A DNA stretch of 64,000 bases from Oceanimonas sp. GK1 (GCF_000243075.1 NC_016745.1:1257001-1321000); one strand, 5' to 3'. Shown: positions 25,263 through 35,644, counted from the first letter of the stretch. The notes: generated from the sequence alone by a model not told the origin. Program-made: numbers and translations.

Positions 25263-25340
25263 GTCATGCCGGGCTCGACCCGGCATCTTGCTACAGATGG
25301 TGCATACTGCCCGAGATTCCGGCTCAAGGCCGGCATGACG
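25263..25340. repeat. REP-like bipartite palindrome (ATGCCGG type)
   Basis: GTCATGCCGGGCTCGACCC at the left is answered by CAAGGCCGGCATGAC at the right, each half also being a small palindrome (CCGGGCTCGACCCGG and CCGGCTCAAGGCCGG). This is a common class of intergenic element in proteobacteria. It lies between the ppiA start and the yajG stop, both on the minus strand. Confidence 0.8.
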
Positions 25341-25348
25341 GTGAGTTG

Positions 25349-25930
25349 TCAGTTACCGTTAATAAAGTTCTGTACGTCACGATCGGACAACATGTCCTGC
25401 ACCATCAGCGACAACTGGCGGTCGAGGGCCTCGGTCACCTTGTCCAGCTCCGGGTGCAGGCGGCCGGGGAATTCCTGCTGGGCACTGCGGCGATACTGCT
25501 TGGTCACACGGCGGCCATCCCGCTCCAGCACCAGCTGTACCCGCACCTTCTGCACCACGTCGTAACTGATGTGGCCGCGGATCACCCGAGACAGCACTTC
25601 CTGCAGTTCCAGGGTGACACGGGTGTTGGCACCTTGCTCGATAAAGGCTCCTTGAGTACTGAACCCCTGCGCCAGGGCCTGCTCCATTTGCAGCCGCAGG
25701 TTGTTGGCGGCACCCACCACCACCGGCGACTTGTCTTTCTGTTCAATCTGAATAATGAAATCACTGGCCCGGTTGTCGGTGCTGGACAAGGCCAGGGTCT
25801 GCCCGCGGTACACGCCGCCGCCCACCTCGGCCGGTGCCGGGTTTACGTCCACGGCGATGGGATAGTAGCTGGCGCAGGCAGTCAGGCCCAGGGCCAGCAG
25901 GGGAGCAGTCAACCAGTTGATGCACTTCAT
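25349..25930 (-). CDS. yajG: YajG-family lipoprotein
   Basis: The 193-residue product begins MKCINWLTAPLLALGLTACAS, a lipoprotein signal with lipobox LTAC, and contains the YajG-family pattern (YPIAVDVNPAP, VYRGQTLALSSTDNRAS, HISYDVVQKVRVQLVLER). YajG is an uncharacterised envelope lipoprotein commonly found beside ampG in enteric bacteria, which is also the case here. ATG 25930 was chosen over longer in-frame starts because AGGA lies eight bases upstream and the signal begins exactly there. The neighbour rlmG ends 11 bases upstream on the same strand. Confidence 0.88.
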   Translation of the reverse strand: MKCINWLTAPLLALGLTACASYYPIAVDVNPAPAEVGGGVYRGQTLALSSTDNRASDFIIQIEQKDKSPVVVGAANNLRLQMEQALAQGFSTQGAFIEQGANTRVTLELQEVLSRVIRGHISYDVVQKVRVQLVLERDGRRVTKQYRRSAQQEFPGRLHPELDKVTEALDRQLSLMVQDMLSDRDVQNFINGN

Positions 25931-25941
25931 GAATATGTCCT

Positions 25942-27078
25942 TCAGGCGGTATGAATGGCTCTCAGAATAACGAATTTGCGGTTGGATGCCACTATCCGCT
26001 GATTGCCGAACAGCCGTTTCAGTTTCTGGTGATAGTCCAGATGGCGGTTGCCCACCAGCAGCAGCTCGCCGCCCCGGCGCAGCACTCGGCGGGCGTCGGT
26101 CATCATCTGCCAGGCAATGTGATCGGTAATGGCCTGTTGCTGGTGAAAGGGCGGATTGCACAGCACCAGATCGGCGCTGTCGGGGGCCATGCCGTCGAGA
26201 CAGTTATTGACCAGAAAGCGGGCCCGGTCCATGGCCTCGGGCAAATTGCGCTCCACATTCAGCCGCGCGCTGGCAATGGCCATGTGGGATTCGTCCACAA
26301 AGGTGACGGTGGCTTGCGGGTTGCGCGCCAGCATCATCAGCCCCAGCACGCCGTTGCCACAGCCCAGATCAATCACTCGGCCGGGGCGGTTGGCGGGCAG
26401 GTGCTCCAGCATAAAGCGGGCGCCAATGTCGAGGCTGGCGCGGGAAAACACATTGGCGTGGTTGTAAAGGGTAAAGTCGCTGCCCTCCAGCTTCCAGCTC
26501 AGGGGGGCCGGAGCGGGCGAGGGCGCCAGGGTCATGTCCCGGCGGGCAAAGATCAGCCGGGCTTTTTTCCAGGCCAGGCTGGTGTGGGTGGGGCCGAGGA
26601 ACTGCTCAAACAGCTTGAGGGTGGAGCTGTGCACGTCCCGGGCCTTGGCGCCGGCCACGATCAGGGTCTGGGGTCCGGCCACCCGGCTGATGGCGGCGAG
26701 CTGATGTTCCAGCAGGGCGTTGGTCTTGGGCAGCTTCATCAGTACCAGGCCGGGCGCCTCGGGCAGTTCGTCCAGGCTGGTGAGCGACTGCCAGTCGGGC
26801 GCCAGGTGATTGTCGGCGGCGTTGGCGGCCAGGGCCAGCTCGGCAATGCGCGAGTCGGTGACGGTATGAGGCCGGTACTGGTGCAGGCCAAGCGTGAGGG
26901 CGCCAAAGGCGTCGTTGAAAATCACCAGGGGGGCCGTCCGGTCCCAGTCCAGGGCGGCCAGCTCGTTCATGATATATTCGTCTGCCGCCTCCCAGGCCTG
27001 CAGACCGTGGCGGGCCTGGCGCGGGTAGCGGTGCAGCTCCAGCTCGCCGCCCTGGGGCAGGGGAAAGTGATGATTCAT
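25942..27078 (-). CDS. rlmG: 23S rRNA (guanine-1835-N2)-methyltransferase
   Basis: RlmG methylates G1835 of 23S rRNA. The 378-residue protein has an N-terminal pseudo-methyltransferase half and a C-terminal MTS domain with SAM motif VIDLGCGNGVLGLMML (about 237-252), the acidic strand VTFVDESHMAI, and the catalytic NPPFHQQ motif (about 308) of guanine-N2 methyltransferases. The length fits RlmG better than RsmC. It diverges from alkB, with 60 bases between the two starts, and yajG follows 11 bases downstream. Confidence 0.9.
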   Translation of the reverse strand: MNHHFPLPQGGELELHRYPRQARHGLQAWEAADEYIMNELAALDWDRTAPLVIFNDAFGALTLGLHQYRPHTVTDSRIAELALAANAADNHLAPDWQSLTSLDELPEAPGLVLMKLPKTNALLEHQLAAISRVAGPQTLIVAGAKARDVHSSTLKLFEQFLGPTHTSLAWKKARLIFARRDMTLAPSPAPAPLSWKLEGSDFTLYNHANVFSRASLDIGARFMLEHLPANRPGRVIDLGCGNGVLGLMMLARNPQATVTFVDESHMAIASARLNVERNLPEAMDRARFLVNNCLDGMAPDSADLVLCNPPFHQQQAITDHIAWQMMTDARRVLRRGGELLLVGNRHLDYHQKLKRLFGNQRIVASNRKFVILRAIHTA

Positions 27079-27138
27079 GGAATGATGCCCGATGATTGCA
27101 AAGGGCAGCAGTTTACCAGTTTAAGGGGGAAAATCAGC

Positions 27139-27726
27139 ATGGGGTTGTGGCCTGAGCCCGAGTGGCTGGCACTGAACCAGGGGCGCTTGCTGTGGTGGCC
27201 CGATGCCTTTCGCGACGAGGCGGACCGTTGGCAGGCAACACTGGCGCACGACATTCCCTGGCAGCAGCACCGGCTGCGGATGTTTGGCCGGGAGGTGAGC
27301 GAGCCCCGGTTGTCCTGCTGGATGGGCGACTGGCCCTACCGTTACTCGGGCCGTGAACGACGACCGGTGCCCTGGCATCCCTTGGTGCAAGCCATGGCCG
27401 GCCGGCTTGAAAGTATCTGCGGCCAGCCCTTTGACGGTGTGCTGCTCAATTGCTATCGCCACGGTCAGGACAGCATGGGCTGGCACGCCGACAATGAACC
27501 GGAGCTGGGCCCCAACCCCATGATTGCCTCGGTCAGCCTGGGGCAAGCCCGGCGATTTTTGCTGCGCCATGAAGCGGGGGAACAACAGGAGCTGTTACTG
27601 GAGCACGGCAGCCTGCTGGTGATGGCGGGGGAAATGCAGCATCATTGGCGCCACGCCCTGCCCAGAATGGCCCGGGCCGAGGGGGTGCGCATCAACCTGA
27701 CCTTTCGCCGGCGAAACCCCGCGTGA
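27139..27726 (+). CDS. alkB: AlkB-like 2-oxoglutarate/Fe(II)-dependent dioxygenase
   Basis: The 195-residue protein has the double-stranded beta-helix oxygenase core. The iron-binding H-x-D is seen in MGWHADNEPELG (His about 116, Asp 118), the distal His in MQHHWRHALP (near 169), and the 2-oxoglutarate Arg in RINLTFRRR. NCYRHGQDSMGWH is typical of AlkB-type repair enzymes, which oxidatively remove alkyl groups from nucleic-acid bases. ATG 27139, eight bases after GGGGGA, is the true start; the same frame is open much further upstream only because it runs antisense through rlmG. Whether the substrate is DNA or RNA is unknown. Confidence 0.88.
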   Translation: MGLWPEPEWLALNQGRLLWWPDAFRDEADRWQATLAHDIPWQQHRLRMFGREVSEPRLSCWMGDWPYRYSGRERRPVPWHPLVQAMAGRLESICGQPFDGVLLNCYRHGQDSMGWHADNEPELGPNPMIASVSLGQARRFLLRHEAGEQQELLLEHGSLLVMAGEMQHHWRHALPRMARAEGVRINLTFRRRNPA

Positions 27727-27781
27727 AAGTAGCGGGCTGCCGCCCCTGTCATCTGTTCTGATTCATCGCGAGGAGAATGCC

Positions 27782-28099
27782 ATGTCGATGCAAAGCACCA
27801 TAGAACACAAGGTCAGGGAGGCGCTGTCCCCCGAGCACCTGGAAGTGATTAACGAAAGTTACATGCACCGGGTCGAGCCGGGCTCGGAAACCCACTTCAA
27901 GCTGGTGGTGGTGAGTAATGCCTTTGACGGCCAGCGGCTGCTGGCCCGCCACCGCACCCTCAACACCCTGCTGGCCGACGAGCTGGCCGGTGGCGTACAC
28001 GCCCTGGCGCTGCATACCCTGACCCCGGCCGAATGGCGTGAGCGGGGTGGGGTACCCGACAGTCCCAATTGCATGGGCAAGGGCGGCGTGTCGGCCTGA
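27782..28099 (+). CDS. bolA: BolA-family protein
   Basis: This 105-residue protein matches BolA in length and pattern: an N-terminal helix (STIEHKVREALSPEHLEV), the variable loop ESYMHRVEPGSETHFKLVVVS, and the FDGQRLLARHRTLNTLL segment with conserved His and Arg. BolA proteins pair with monothiol glutaredoxins to handle iron-sulfur clusters and can act as DNA-binding regulators under stress. The start follows GAGGAG by about six bases. Placement directly upstream of nqrA is shared with Vibrio and relatives. Confidence 0.93.
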   Translation: MSMQSTIEHKVREALSPEHLEVINESYMHRVEPGSETHFKLVVVSNAFDGQRLLARHRTLNTLLADELAGGVHALALHTLTPAEWRERGGVPDSPNCMGKGGVSA

Positions 28100-28464
28100 G
28101 CCGACTGTTATTTGCGGTTAGCAAATTTGTTATGAGCCCGGTGGCGGTGGAAACCGCTTCCATTCCGGAGCCGCTTGCGACCAAAGCATAATTCCGCCTT
28201 GAAAATCATGGCCTTATTTTTGCTTGGTGAATTATCAAACAAGCCGGTTTTGCTGAGCGTGGCGGTAAATTTTAGCAATTGCCATGGCAGCCGTTGTCGT
28301 AAAAGTGCTAGAATTACGCGCCTTTTAAATCGGGCTGGATGTTACCGGAGTGTAGTCGTGCTGTTGTCAGGGCGATGCGAACATGCCGGTAGCGACTCAT
28401 CAGCATGTTGTCATGTTCTGCATGGCAAGTACCTGTCTTCCCCTAACAAGTAGTGCAAGTGAGT
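28100..28464 (+). promoter_or_regulatory. nqr upstream region with predicted promoter
   Basis: This 365-base gap has no gene. An extended -10 (TGC followed by TAGAAT at 28309-28314) precedes an ACGCGCC discriminator and would start a transcript near 28321, leaving a leader of about 145 bases before nqrA. The -35 is poor. A small inverted repeat GCTTG...CAAGC lies near 28220-28245, and ATGTTGTCATGTTCTGCATG near 28404 is a cluster of CATG words of unknown meaning. No operator for a known regulator was recognised. Confidence 0.4.
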
Positions 28465-29808
28465 ATGATTACAATTAAAAAAGGACTGGACCTCCCAATT
28501 GCCGGGGCACCAGAGCAAGTAATCTACGATGGTCCCTCCATCAAGCGCGTTGCTACGCTGGGCGAGGAGTATGTGGGTATGCGCCCTACCATGCACGTCA
28601 AGGTAGAGGATCGCGTCAAGAAAGGTCAGGTTATCTTCGTCGACAAGAAGAACCCTGGCGTCAAGTTCACAGCTCCCGCCGCCGGTACAGTAGTTGAAAT
28701 CAACCGTGGCGCCAAACGTGTACTGCAATCCGTGGTCATTGCCGTTGATGACAGCGAAGAGCAGATTACTTTTAAAAGCTACAGCTCTGCCGAACTGGCC
28801 AAACTGGAACGTGAAACCGTGCAGGAGCAGCTGGTTGAATCCGGCATGTGGACCGCCCTGCGCACCCGCCCCTACAGCAAGGTGCCGGCCGTGGGCTCTA
28901 CCCCGCGCTCCATCTTTGTGACCGCCATGGACACCAACCCGCTCAGCGCCAATGCCGAGCTGGTGATCAAGGAAAACGCCCAGGCGTTTACCGATGGTCT
29001 GCAGGTGCTGAGCCGCCTGACCGACGGCCAGGTGCATGTGTGCAAGGGCGAAGGCAGCCTGCCCCAGGCCTCTGCCGGCAACGTCAAGGAACACGTGTTC
29101 GGTGGCGTGCATCCGGCCGGCCTGCCCGGTACCCACATTCACTTTATCGATCCCATCGTGCCCGGCAAGGTGGTCTGGTACATCAATTACCAGGACGTCA
29201 TCGCCTTCGGCAAGCTGTTCACCACCGGTGAACTGTGCACCGATCGTGTGGTGGCCCTGGGCGGCCCCGTGGTCAACAAGCCCCGTCTGCTGCGCACCCG
29301 CATTGGCGCATCTCTGGATGAGCTGACCGCCGGTGAACTGCAGGACGGCGAAAACCGCGTCATTTCCGGTTCCGTGCTGTCCGGCAACGCCGCCGAAGGT
29401 CCTCACGCCTACCTGGGTCGCTACCACCTGCAGGTCTCCGTGCTGAAGGAAGGTCGCGAGAAGGAATTCATGGGCTGGCTGGCGCCGGGTTCCAACAAGT
29501 TCTCGGTAACCCGTGCCTACCTGGGACATCTGGCCAAGGGCAAACTGTTTGACCTGACCACCACCACCAACGGCTCTGCCCGTGCCATGGTGCCGATCGG
29601 CAACTACGAGCGCATTATGCCGCTGGATATTCTGCCGACTCTGCTGCTGCGTGATCTGCTGTCCGGCGACACCGACAGTGCCCAGAACCTGGGCTGCCTG
29701 GAGCTGGATGAAGAAGATCTGGCACTGTGCACCTATGTGTGCCCGGGCAAGTACGATTACGGCCAGGTGTTGCGTCAGTGTCTGACCAAGATTGAGCTAG
29801 AGGGCTAA
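28465..29808 (+). CDS. nqrA: Na+-translocating NADH:quinone reductase subunit A
   Basis: NqrA is the cytoplasmic quinone-site subunit of the sodium-pumping NADH dehydrogenase. The 447-residue protein starts [16 protein letters not shown] and contains the biotinyl/lipoyl-like fold region [18 protein letters not shown] and the C-terminal [12 protein letters not shown] motif. I start it at ATG 28465, four codons into the open frame, as in homologues. The ribosome site is weak (AAGTGAGT). It leads the operon nqrABCDEF-apbE-nqrM and codon use is strongly biased, in line with high expression of this respiratory complex. Confidence 0.97.
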   Translation: MITIKKGLDLPIAGAPEQVIYDGPSIKRVATLGEEYVGMRPTMHVKVEDRVKKGQVIFVDKKNPGVKFTAPAAGTVVEINRGAKRVLQSVVIAVDDSEEQITFKSYSSAELAKLERETVQEQLVESGMWTALRTRPYSKVPAVGSTPRSIFVTAMDTNPLSANAELVIKENAQAFTDGLQVLSRLTDGQVHVCKGEGSLPQASAGNVKEHVFGGVHPAGLPGTHIHFIDPIVPGKVVWYINYQDVIAFGKLFTTGELCTDRVVALGGPVVNKPRLLRTRIGASLDELTAGELQDGENRVISGSVLSGNAAEGPHAYLGRYHLQVSVLKEGREKEFMGWLAPGSNKFSVTRAYLGHLAKGKLFDLTTTTNGSARAMVPIGNYERIMPLDILPTLLLRDLLSGDTDSAQNLGCLELDEEDLALCTYVCPGKYDYGQVLRQCLTKIELEG

Positions 29809-29813
29809 GAGAA

Positions 29814-31052
29814 ATGAGTTTGAAGCACACTCTGGAAAAAATGGAACACCATTTCGAACCGGGTGGTAAATACGAGAAGTTTTACGCCCTGTACGAAGCG
29901 GTGGCCACCGTGCTCTATACCCCGGGCATGGTTACTCGTCGCTCCTCCCATGTACGTGACAGCATCGACCTGAAGCGCATCATGATCATGGTGTGGCTGG
30001 CGACCTTCCCGGCCATGTTCTTTGGCATGTACAACGCCGGTGGTCAGGCCATTGCGGCCCTTACCAGCATGTACAGCCCGGCCGATCTGGCCGCGGTGAT
30101 CGACGGCAACTGGCGCTATGGTCTGGCCGACAGCCTGGGGGCAACCCTGGGTGAAGGGGCCGGCTGGGGCAGCAAACTGTTGCTGGGTGCCACCTACTTC
30201 CTGCCCATCTACCTGACCGTGTTTGTGGTGGGTGGTTTCTGGGAAGTGCTGTTCGCCTCCGTACGCAAGCACGAAGTGAACGAAGGCTTCTTCGTGACCT
30301 CCGTGCTGTTCGCGCTGATCGTGCCCGCCACCCTGCCGCTGTGGCAGGCGGCCCTGGGTATCACCTTCGGTGTGGTCATGGCCAAGGAAATCTTTGGCGG
30401 TACCGGCAAGAACTTCCTCAACCCGGCACTGGCGGGTCGTGCCTTCCTGTTCTTCGCCTATCCGGCCGAGATCTCCGGTGACACCGTCTGGACCGCCGTT
30501 GACGGCTTTTCCGGCGCCACCGCCCTGGGCCAGTGGGCCGCCGGCGGTCAGGCTGCGCTGATGGACGCCAACACCGGCGCCGCCATCAGCTGGATGGATG
30601 CCTTTATCGGTAACATTCAGGGCTCCATCGGTGAAGTGTCTACCCTGGCTATCCTGATTGGTGGCCTGTTCATCATCTACATGGGTATTGCCTCCTGGCG
30701 TATCGTGGGTGGCGTGATGATCGGCATGGTGGCCACGGCGACCCTGTTCAACCTGCTTGGCTCCGACACCAACGCCATGTTCTCCATGCCCTGGTACTGG
30801 CACCTGGTGCTGGGCGGTTTCGCCTTCGGCATGATGTTCATGGCCACCGACCCGGTTTCCGCCTCCTTTACCAACAAGGGCAAGTGGTGGTACGGCGCCC
30901 TGATCGGCGTCATGGTGGTGCTGATCCGTGTGGTCAACCCGGCCTTCCCCGAAGGCATGATGCTGGCCATTCTGTTCGCCAACCTGTTCGCTCCCCTGTT
31001 CGATCACTTCGTGGTTCAGGCAAACATCAAACGGAGGCTGGCCCGTGGCTAA
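29814..31052 (+). CDS. nqrB: Na+-translocating NADH:quinone reductase subunit B
   Basis: NqrB is a polytopic inner-membrane subunit holding a covalent FMN and riboflavin and forming the main sodium path. The 412-residue protein has about ten helices. The flavinylation motif DGFSGAT ends at Thr236, which matches the residue number known for Vibrio cholerae, and is the target of ApbE encoded downstream. The gene follows nqrA after five bases, and its last eight bases overlap nqrC. No irregularity is seen. Confidence 0.97.
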   Translation: MSLKHTLEKMEHHFEPGGKYEKFYALYEAVATVLYTPGMVTRRSSHVRDSIDLKRIMIMVWLATFPAMFFGMYNAGGQAIAALTSMYSPADLAAVIDGNWRYGLADSLGATLGEGAGWGSKLLLGATYFLPIYLTVFVVGGFWEVLFASVRKHEVNEGFFVTSVLFALIVPATLPLWQAALGITFGVVMAKEIFGGTGKNFLNPALAGRAFLFFAYPAEISGDTVWTAVDGFSGATALGQWAAGGQAALMDANTGAAISWMDAFIGNIQGSIGEVSTLAILIGGLFIIYMGIASWRIVGGVMIGMVATATLFNLLGSDTNAMFSMPWYWHLVLGGFAFGMMFMATDPVSASFTNKGKWWYGALIGVMVVLIRVVNPAFPEGMMLAILFANLFAPLFDHFVVQANIKRRLARG

Positions 31053-31815
31053 GAAAGAAACTATCGGCAGAACCTTTGCCGTTGTCGGTGCCCTGTGTCT
31101 GGTCTGCTCCGTGATCGTATCCGGCGCTGCCGTGATCTTGAAGCCGACCCAGCAGCGCAACCAGGCGCTGGACGTACAGACCAACATCGTCGACGTGGCC
31201 GGTCTGGGCCGCGAGAACGTGGCGGAAAACTACGAGCGTTTCATCGACGCCCGCCTGCTCGACCTGACCACCGGTGAACTCACCGACCAGGCCGCCGCTG
31301 GCTTCAACCAGCGCAACGCCGCCAAGGATCCCGCCACCAGCATTCGGCTGAGCCCGGAAGAAGATCCGGCGGGCATTCGCCGTCGGGCCAACCTGGCGCC
31401 GGTGTACCTGGCCAAAGACGAGAACGGCGAGCTTGAGAGCATCATTCTGCCGGTTCACGGTCAGGGCCTGTGGTCCACCATGTACGCCTTTGTGGCGGTG
31501 GCGCCCGATGGCAACACCATCAAGGGCATCACCTACTACGAGCAGGGTGAAACCCCCGGACTCGGCGGTGAGGTGGAAAACCCCAACTGGCGTGCCCAGT
31601 TTGTTGGCAAGAAGCTGTTTGATGAAAACGGCAAGCCGGCACTGCGCGTCGTCAAGGGTGGTGCGCCCGAAGGCGCTCCTTCCAGCGTAGACGGTCTGTC
31701 CGGTGCGACCCTGACCTCCGACGGTGTGCAAAAAACCTTTGAATTCTGGCTCGGTGAGAAAGGCTTTGGTCCTTTCCTGGCCAAGGTTCGTGAAGGAGAG
31801 CTGAACAATGGCTGA
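31045..31815 (+). CDS. nqrC: Na+-translocating NADH:quinone reductase subunit C
   Basis: NqrC carries the second covalent FMN on a periplasmic domain anchored by one N-terminal helix ([21 protein letters not shown]). In this 256-residue protein the attachment motif is [10 protein letters not shown] with the acceptor Thr at about 222. The start codon is GTG at 31045 within the end of nqrB, so translation is coupled. The FMN-binding domain motif [12 protein letters not shown] is present. It also overlaps nqrD by eight bases at its own 3' end. Confidence 0.97.
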   Translation: MAKKETIGRTFAVVGALCLVCSVIVSGAAVILKPTQQRNQALDVQTNIVDVAGLGRENVAENYERFIDARLLDLTTGELTDQAAAGFNQRNAAKDPATSIRLSPEEDPAGIRRRANLAPVYLAKDENGELESIILPVHGQGLWSTMYAFVAVAPDGNTIKGITYYEQGETPGLGGEVENPNWRAQFVGKKLFDENGKPALRVVKGGAPEGAPSSVDGLSGATLTSDGVQKTFEFWLGEKGFGPFLAKVREGELNNG

Positions 31816-32440
31816 TAAAGCTGAAATGAAAAAGGTTCTGTTCGGTCCCATCATCGGCAACAACCCCATCGCCCTTCAGGTGCTGGGTATCTGTTCTGCC
31901 CTGGCGGTGACCTCGCAGATGCAGACGGCATTCGTAATGTCGCTGGCGGTAATTGCGGTAACGGCGTTCTCCAACCTGTTTATCTCGCTTATCCGCAACC
32001 AGATCCCCAACTCGGTACGGATCATTGCCCAGATGGCGATCATCGCCTCTCTGGTTATCGTGGTGGACCAGATCCTGAAAGCCTACGCCTATGACATCTC
32101 CAAGCAGCTGTCGGTGTTTGTGGGGCTTATCATCACCAACTGTATCGTAATGGGTCGCGCCGAAGCCTACGCCATGAAGAGCCCGCCCATGATGTCGTTC
32201 CTGGACGGTATCGGTAACGGCCTGGGCTACGGCCTGATCCTGCTGGTGGTGGCCACCATTCGTGAGCTGTTCGGTTCCGGCACCTGGTTTGGCATCGAAA
32301 TCCTGCCGCTGATCAAAAACGGTGGCTGGTATCAGGCCAACGGCCTGCTGCTGCTGCCGCCGAGCGCCTTCTTTATCATCGGTGGCTTTATCTGGGTACT
32401 GCGTACCTTCCGTCCCGAGCAGGTGGAGGCCAAGGAGTAA
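31808..32440 (+). CDS. nqrD: Na+-translocating NADH:quinone reductase subunit D
   Basis: NqrD (210 residues, six helices) pairs with NqrE in the membrane around an iron centre between them, part of the electron and sodium path. Family motifs include [17 protein letters not shown], and [19 protein letters not shown] with the conserved GRAEAYA loop; a Cys in the NCIVMGRAE segment is one of the conserved iron-ligand cysteines of NqrD/NqrE. The start overlaps nqrC by eight bases, and nqrE follows after three bases. Confidence 0.97.
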   Translation: MADKAEMKKVLFGPIIGNNPIALQVLGICSALAVTSQMQTAFVMSLAVIAVTAFSNLFISLIRNQIPNSVRIIAQMAIIASLVIVVDQILKAYAYDISKQLSVFVGLIITNCIVMGRAEAYAMKSPPMMSFLDGIGNGLGYGLILLVVATIRELFGSGTWFGIEILPLIKNGGWYQANGLLLLPPSAFFIIGGFIWVLRTFRPEQVEAKE

Positions 32441-32443
32441 AAG

Positions 32444-33040
32444 ATGGAACATTATCTGAGTCTGTTTGTTCGTTCCGTGTTCATCGAGAACCTGGCGCTG
32501 GCCTTCTTCCTGGGCATGTGTACCTTTCTGGCGGTGTCCAAGAAGGTAAAGACCTCCTTTGGTCTGGGTGTGGCGGTGATCGTGGTACTGACCATTTCGG
32601 TACCGGTGAACAACCTCATCTACAACTTCATTCTGAAAGACGGCGCCATGGTTGAAGGCGTGGATCTGAGCTTCCTGAACTTCATTACCTTTATCGGGGT
32701 AATTGCGGCACTGGTACAGATCCTGGAAATGACCCTGGACAAGTTCTTCCCGGCGCTCTACAACGCCCTGGGCATCTTCCTGCCGCTGATCACCGTAAAC
32801 TGCGCCATCTTTGGTGGTGTGTCGTTCATGGTGCAGCGGGACTACAACTTCGGCGAGTCCATCGTCTACGGTTTTGGTTCCGGTGTTGGCTGGATGCTGG
32901 CCATCGTACTGCTGGCCGGTTTGCGTGAGAAGATGAAGTATGCGGATGTGCCCGATGGTCTGCGCGGCCTGGGGATCACCTTTATCTCCGCCGGCCTGAT
33001 GGCCCTCGGCTTCATGTCTTTCTCTGGCATTTCTCTGTAA
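32444..33040 (+). CDS. nqrE: Na+-translocating NADH:quinone reductase subunit E
   Basis: NqrE (198 residues, six helices) is the pseudo-symmetric partner of NqrD. The opening [20 protein letters not shown] and the segments [14 protein letters not shown] and [14 protein letters not shown] contain the conserved cysteines proposed to bind the intersubunit iron. NqrM, encoded at the end of the operon, is thought to deliver that iron. It lies between nqrD and nqrF with the usual tight spacing. Confidence 0.97.
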   Translation: MEHYLSLFVRSVFIENLALAFFLGMCTFLAVSKKVKTSFGLGVAVIVVLTISVPVNNLIYNFILKDGAMVEGVDLSFLNFITFIGVIAALVQILEMTLDKFFPALYNALGIFLPLITVNCAIFGGVSFMVQRDYNFGESIVYGFGSGVGWMLAIVLLAGLREKMKYADVPDGLRGLGITFISAGLMALGFMSFSGISL

Positions 33041-33066
33041 ACCCAGTGACGGAAAAGGAATAAACG

Positions 33067-34290
33067 ATGGAAATCATTCTAGGCGTGGTCATGTTCACCG
33101 TGATCGTGCTGGCCCTGGTAAGCATCATTCTGTTTGCCAAGTCCAAGCTCGTCGCGGAAGGGGATGTGACTATCAGCATCAATGACGATCCCGAAAAGGC
33201 GATTACCTCCGGTGCCGGTGTCAAACTGCTGGGTGCCCTGGCCGCCAACGGCATCTTCGTCTCTTCTGCCTGTGGTGGCGGTGGCTCCTGTGGCCAGTGC
33301 CGGGTGCGGGTCCTCGACGGTGGCGGTGAAATCCTGCCCACCGAGCTGGATCACATCTCCAAGCGCGAAGCCCGCGAAGGCGAGCGCCTGTCCTGTCAGG
33401 TGAACGTCAAGCAGGACATGAAGATCGAGCTGCCGGAAGAAGTGTTCGGCATCAAGAAGTGGGACTGTGAAGTTATCTCCAACGATAACAAGGCCACCTT
33501 CATCAAGGAACTCAAGCTGAAGATCCCCAACGGCGAAAGCGTGCCTTTCCGTGCCGGTGGTTACATTCAGATTGAAGCGCCGCCCCACCACGTCAAGTAC
33601 AAGGACTTCGACGTGCCCGAGGAGTACCGGGAAGACTGGGACAAGTTCAAGATCTTCGATCTGGAGTCCAAGGTAGACGAGGAAACCATTCGCGCCTACT
33701 CCATGGCCAACTACCCGGAAGAAGAAGGCATCATCATGCTGAACGTGCGGATCGCCACTCCGCCGCCCAGCAAGTGGACTGCCCCTCCCGGCAAGATGTC
33801 TTCCTACATCTGGTCCCTGAAGCCCGGCGACAAGGCCACCATTTCCGGTCCCTTCGGTGAGTTCTTCGCCAAGGAAACCGACGCCGAAATGGTGTTCATT
33901 GGCGGTGGTGCCGGCATGGCGCCGATGCGTTCGCACATCTTTGACCAGCTCAAGCGCCTGAACTCCAAGCGCAAGATCAGCTTCTGGTACGGTGCCCGCT
34001 CCAAGCGTGAAATGTTCTACGTGGAAGACTTTGACGGCCTGCAGGAGCAGTTCGACAACTTCCAGTGGCATGTGGCCCTCAGCGATCCCCAGCCCGATGA
34101 CAACTGGGACGGTTACACCGGCTTCATTCACAACGTACTGTTCGAAAACTACCTGCGCGACCACGAAGCGCCGGAAGATTGCGAATACTACATGTGCGGA
34201 CCGCCCGTGATGAACGCCGCCGTGATCAACATGCTCAAGAACCTGGGTGTGGAAGATGACAACATCCTGCTGGATGACTTTGGTGGTTAA
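33067..34290 (+). CDS. nqrF: Na+-translocating NADH:quinone reductase subunit F
   Basis: NqrF is the electron-entry subunit that oxidises NADH. In this 407-residue protein an N-terminal membrane helix is followed by a [2Fe-2S] ferredoxin domain with cysteines 69, 75, 78 ([10 protein letters not shown]) and 110, then an FAD domain ([10 protein letters not shown]) and an NADH-binding domain ([14 protein letters not shown] and [12 protein letters not shown]). All expected ligands are present. AGGAAT precedes the start; apbE starts six bases after the stop. Confidence 0.97.
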   Translation: MEIILGVVMFTVIVLALVSIILFAKSKLVAEGDVTISINDDPEKAITSGAGVKLLGALAANGIFVSSACGGGGSCGQCRVRVLDGGGEILPTELDHISKREAREGERLSCQVNVKQDMKIELPEEVFGIKKWDCEVISNDNKATFIKELKLKIPNGESVPFRAGGYIQIEAPPHHVKYKDFDVPEEYREDWDKFKIFDLESKVDEETIRAYSMANYPEEEGIIMLNVRIATPPPSKWTAPPGKMSSYIWSLKPGDKATISGPFGEFFAKETDAEMVFIGGGAGMAPMRSHIFDQLKRLNSKRKISFWYGARSKREMFYVEDFDGLQEQFDNFQWHVALSDPQPDDNWDGYTGFIHNVLFENYLRDHEAPEDCEYYMCGPPVMNAAVINMLKNLGVEDDNILLDDFGG

Positions 34291-34296
34291 TCACTG

Positions 34297-35331
34297 ATGA
34301 TGTCTCGACTAAGTAACTGGCTGGCCCCCTTGGGGCTGGCCTTTTTATTGGCGGCCTGCCAGCCGGCGAACGACGCCGCGCCCCAGTTGCACCTGACCGG
34401 CGACACCATGGGCACCTACTACTCGGTAAAGATAGTGGGGGCCGAGGACAGCCGGCGTGATGCACTGCAGGCGGAAATCGACCGCCGGCTGGAGTTGGTC
34501 AACGATCAGATGTCCACCTACCGGGAAGCCTCGGAGCTGAGCCGGTTCAACCGGTACGACGGCAGTGCGCCCTTTGCGGTGTCGGCCGATACCGCCCGGG
34601 TAGTGACGGCGGCCCTGCAACTGGGGCGGCTCAGCAACGGCGCTCTGGACGTGACCGTGGGCCCGCTGGTGAACCTGTGGGGCTTTGGCCCCGATGCCAG
34701 ACCGACCGAGATCCCCAGTGACGAACGGCTGGCGGAGGTCAAGTCGCAAACCGGGCTTGAGCACCTGAGTGTGCAGACCCGGGCCGAGGGGGAGTTTCTG
34801 CAAAAAGCCCTGCCGGGTTTGTATGTGGATCTGTCGTCCATCGCCAAGGGCTACGGGGTGGATGTGGTGTCGGAATATCTCTCCGAGCAGGGGCTGACCA
34901 ACCACCTGGTGGAAATCGGGGGCGAAGTGAGAACCAGCGGCCTGAATGCCCACGGCCAGGACTGGCGCATTGCGGTGGAAAAACCCGGCCCCGGTGAAGG
35001 CGTGGTGCAGCAGGTGGTGGCGCTGGCCAACACCAGCGTGGCCACCTCGGGGGATTACCGTAATTACTACGAGCTCGACGGCAAACGGTTGTCCCATACC
35101 CTGGATCCGGCCACCGGCAGGCCCATTACCCACCGGCTGGCGTCGGTGACAGTGATCCACCCATCCTGTATGATGGCAGACGGCCTGGCCACGGCGCTGA
35201 CGGTGATGGGAACGGAGCAGGCACTGGCGTTTGCCGAGCGGCAGGGGCTGGCGGTCTATCTGCTCACCAAGACGGATGACGGTTTCAGGGTGGATATGTC
35301 CAGCGCCTTCGAGAAGTATCTAAGAGGTTGA
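34297..35331 (+). CDS. apbE: FAD:protein FMN transferase ApbE (lipoprotein)
   Basis: ApbE splits FAD and attaches FMN to the threonines of NqrB and NqrC on the outer side of the membrane. The 344-residue protein has a lipoprotein signal (LAPLGLAFLLAAC), the DTMGTYYSVKIVG start of the mature domain, VDLSSIAKGYGVDVVSEYL, and the C-terminal SVTVIHPSCMMADGLATALTVMG region with the Mg-binding Asp and Thr. It is adjacent to its substrates' genes, and nqrM begins one base after its stop codon. Confidence 0.95.
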   Translation: MMSRLSNWLAPLGLAFLLAACQPANDAAPQLHLTGDTMGTYYSVKIVGAEDSRRDALQAEIDRRLELVNDQMSTYREASELSRFNRYDGSAPFAVSADTARVVTAALQLGRLSNGALDVTVGPLVNLWGFGPDARPTEIPSDERLAEVKSQTGLEHLSVQTRAEGEFLQKALPGLYVDLSSIAKGYGVDVVSEYLSEQGLTNHLVEIGGEVRTSGLNAHGQDWRIAVEKPGPGEGVVQQVVALANTSVATSGDYRNYYELDGKRLSHTLDPATGRPITHRLASVTVIHPSCMMADGLATALTVMGTEQALAFAERQGLAVYLLTKTDDGFRVDMSSAFEKYLRG

Positions 35332-35332
35332 T

Positions 35333-35557
35333 ATGCTGTATTTTCTGATTACCTTCGGAGTCTTTGCCCTGGTGATTGCCGCCATGGCCATCGGCTACAT
35401 CATTCAGCGCAAGACCATTTCCGGTTCCTGCGGTGGCCTGGGTGGCATTGGCGTGGAAAAAGCCTGTGACTGCCCGGATCCTTGCGACAACCGCAAAAAG
35501 AAAATGGCCAAGGAAGAAGCCCGCCGCAAGATGCTGGAAGAAAACCGCATCATTTGA
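35333..35557 (+). CDS. nqrM: Na+-NQR maturation protein NqrM
   Basis: NqrM (74 residues) is a single-helix membrane protein with four conserved cysteines, here in SGSCGGLGG and CDCPDPC, needed to assemble active Na+-NQR, presumably by delivering iron for the NqrD/NqrE centre. The N-terminal helix is LYFLITFGVFALVIAAMAIGYI, and the tail is very basic (RKKKMAKEEARRK). It is the last gene of the nqr operon; a family A palindrome starts at its stop codon. Confidence 0.95.
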   Translation: MLYFLITFGVFALVIAAMAIGYIIQRKTISGSCGGLGGIGVEKACDCPDPCDNRKKKMAKEEARRKMLEENRII

Positions 35558-35640
35558 AATCAGGGACTAGGGATTGGGGATTAGGGATTAGGGGAGCTGT
35601 TTTCCAGTCCCGAGTCCCTATTCCCCAATCCCTGATTTTG
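35557..35640. repeat. Family A palindrome between nqrM and dinB
   Basis: AAATCAGGGACTAGGGATTG and tandem GGGATTAGG words at the left are mirrored by TTCCCCAATCCCTGATTT at the right, around GGAGCTGTTTTCC. The outermost ten bases pair perfectly. It is the best-preserved copy of the family in the window. It may fold in the mRNA and reduce readthrough from nqr into dinB. Confidence 0.8.
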
Positions 35641-35644
35641 TTTT

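Noticed and set aside
25951-27138. Long upstream extension of the alkB frame
   Set aside because: It runs antisense through rlmG and reads as low-complexity Gly/Gln/His sequence. The AlkB domain and ribosome site begin at 27139.
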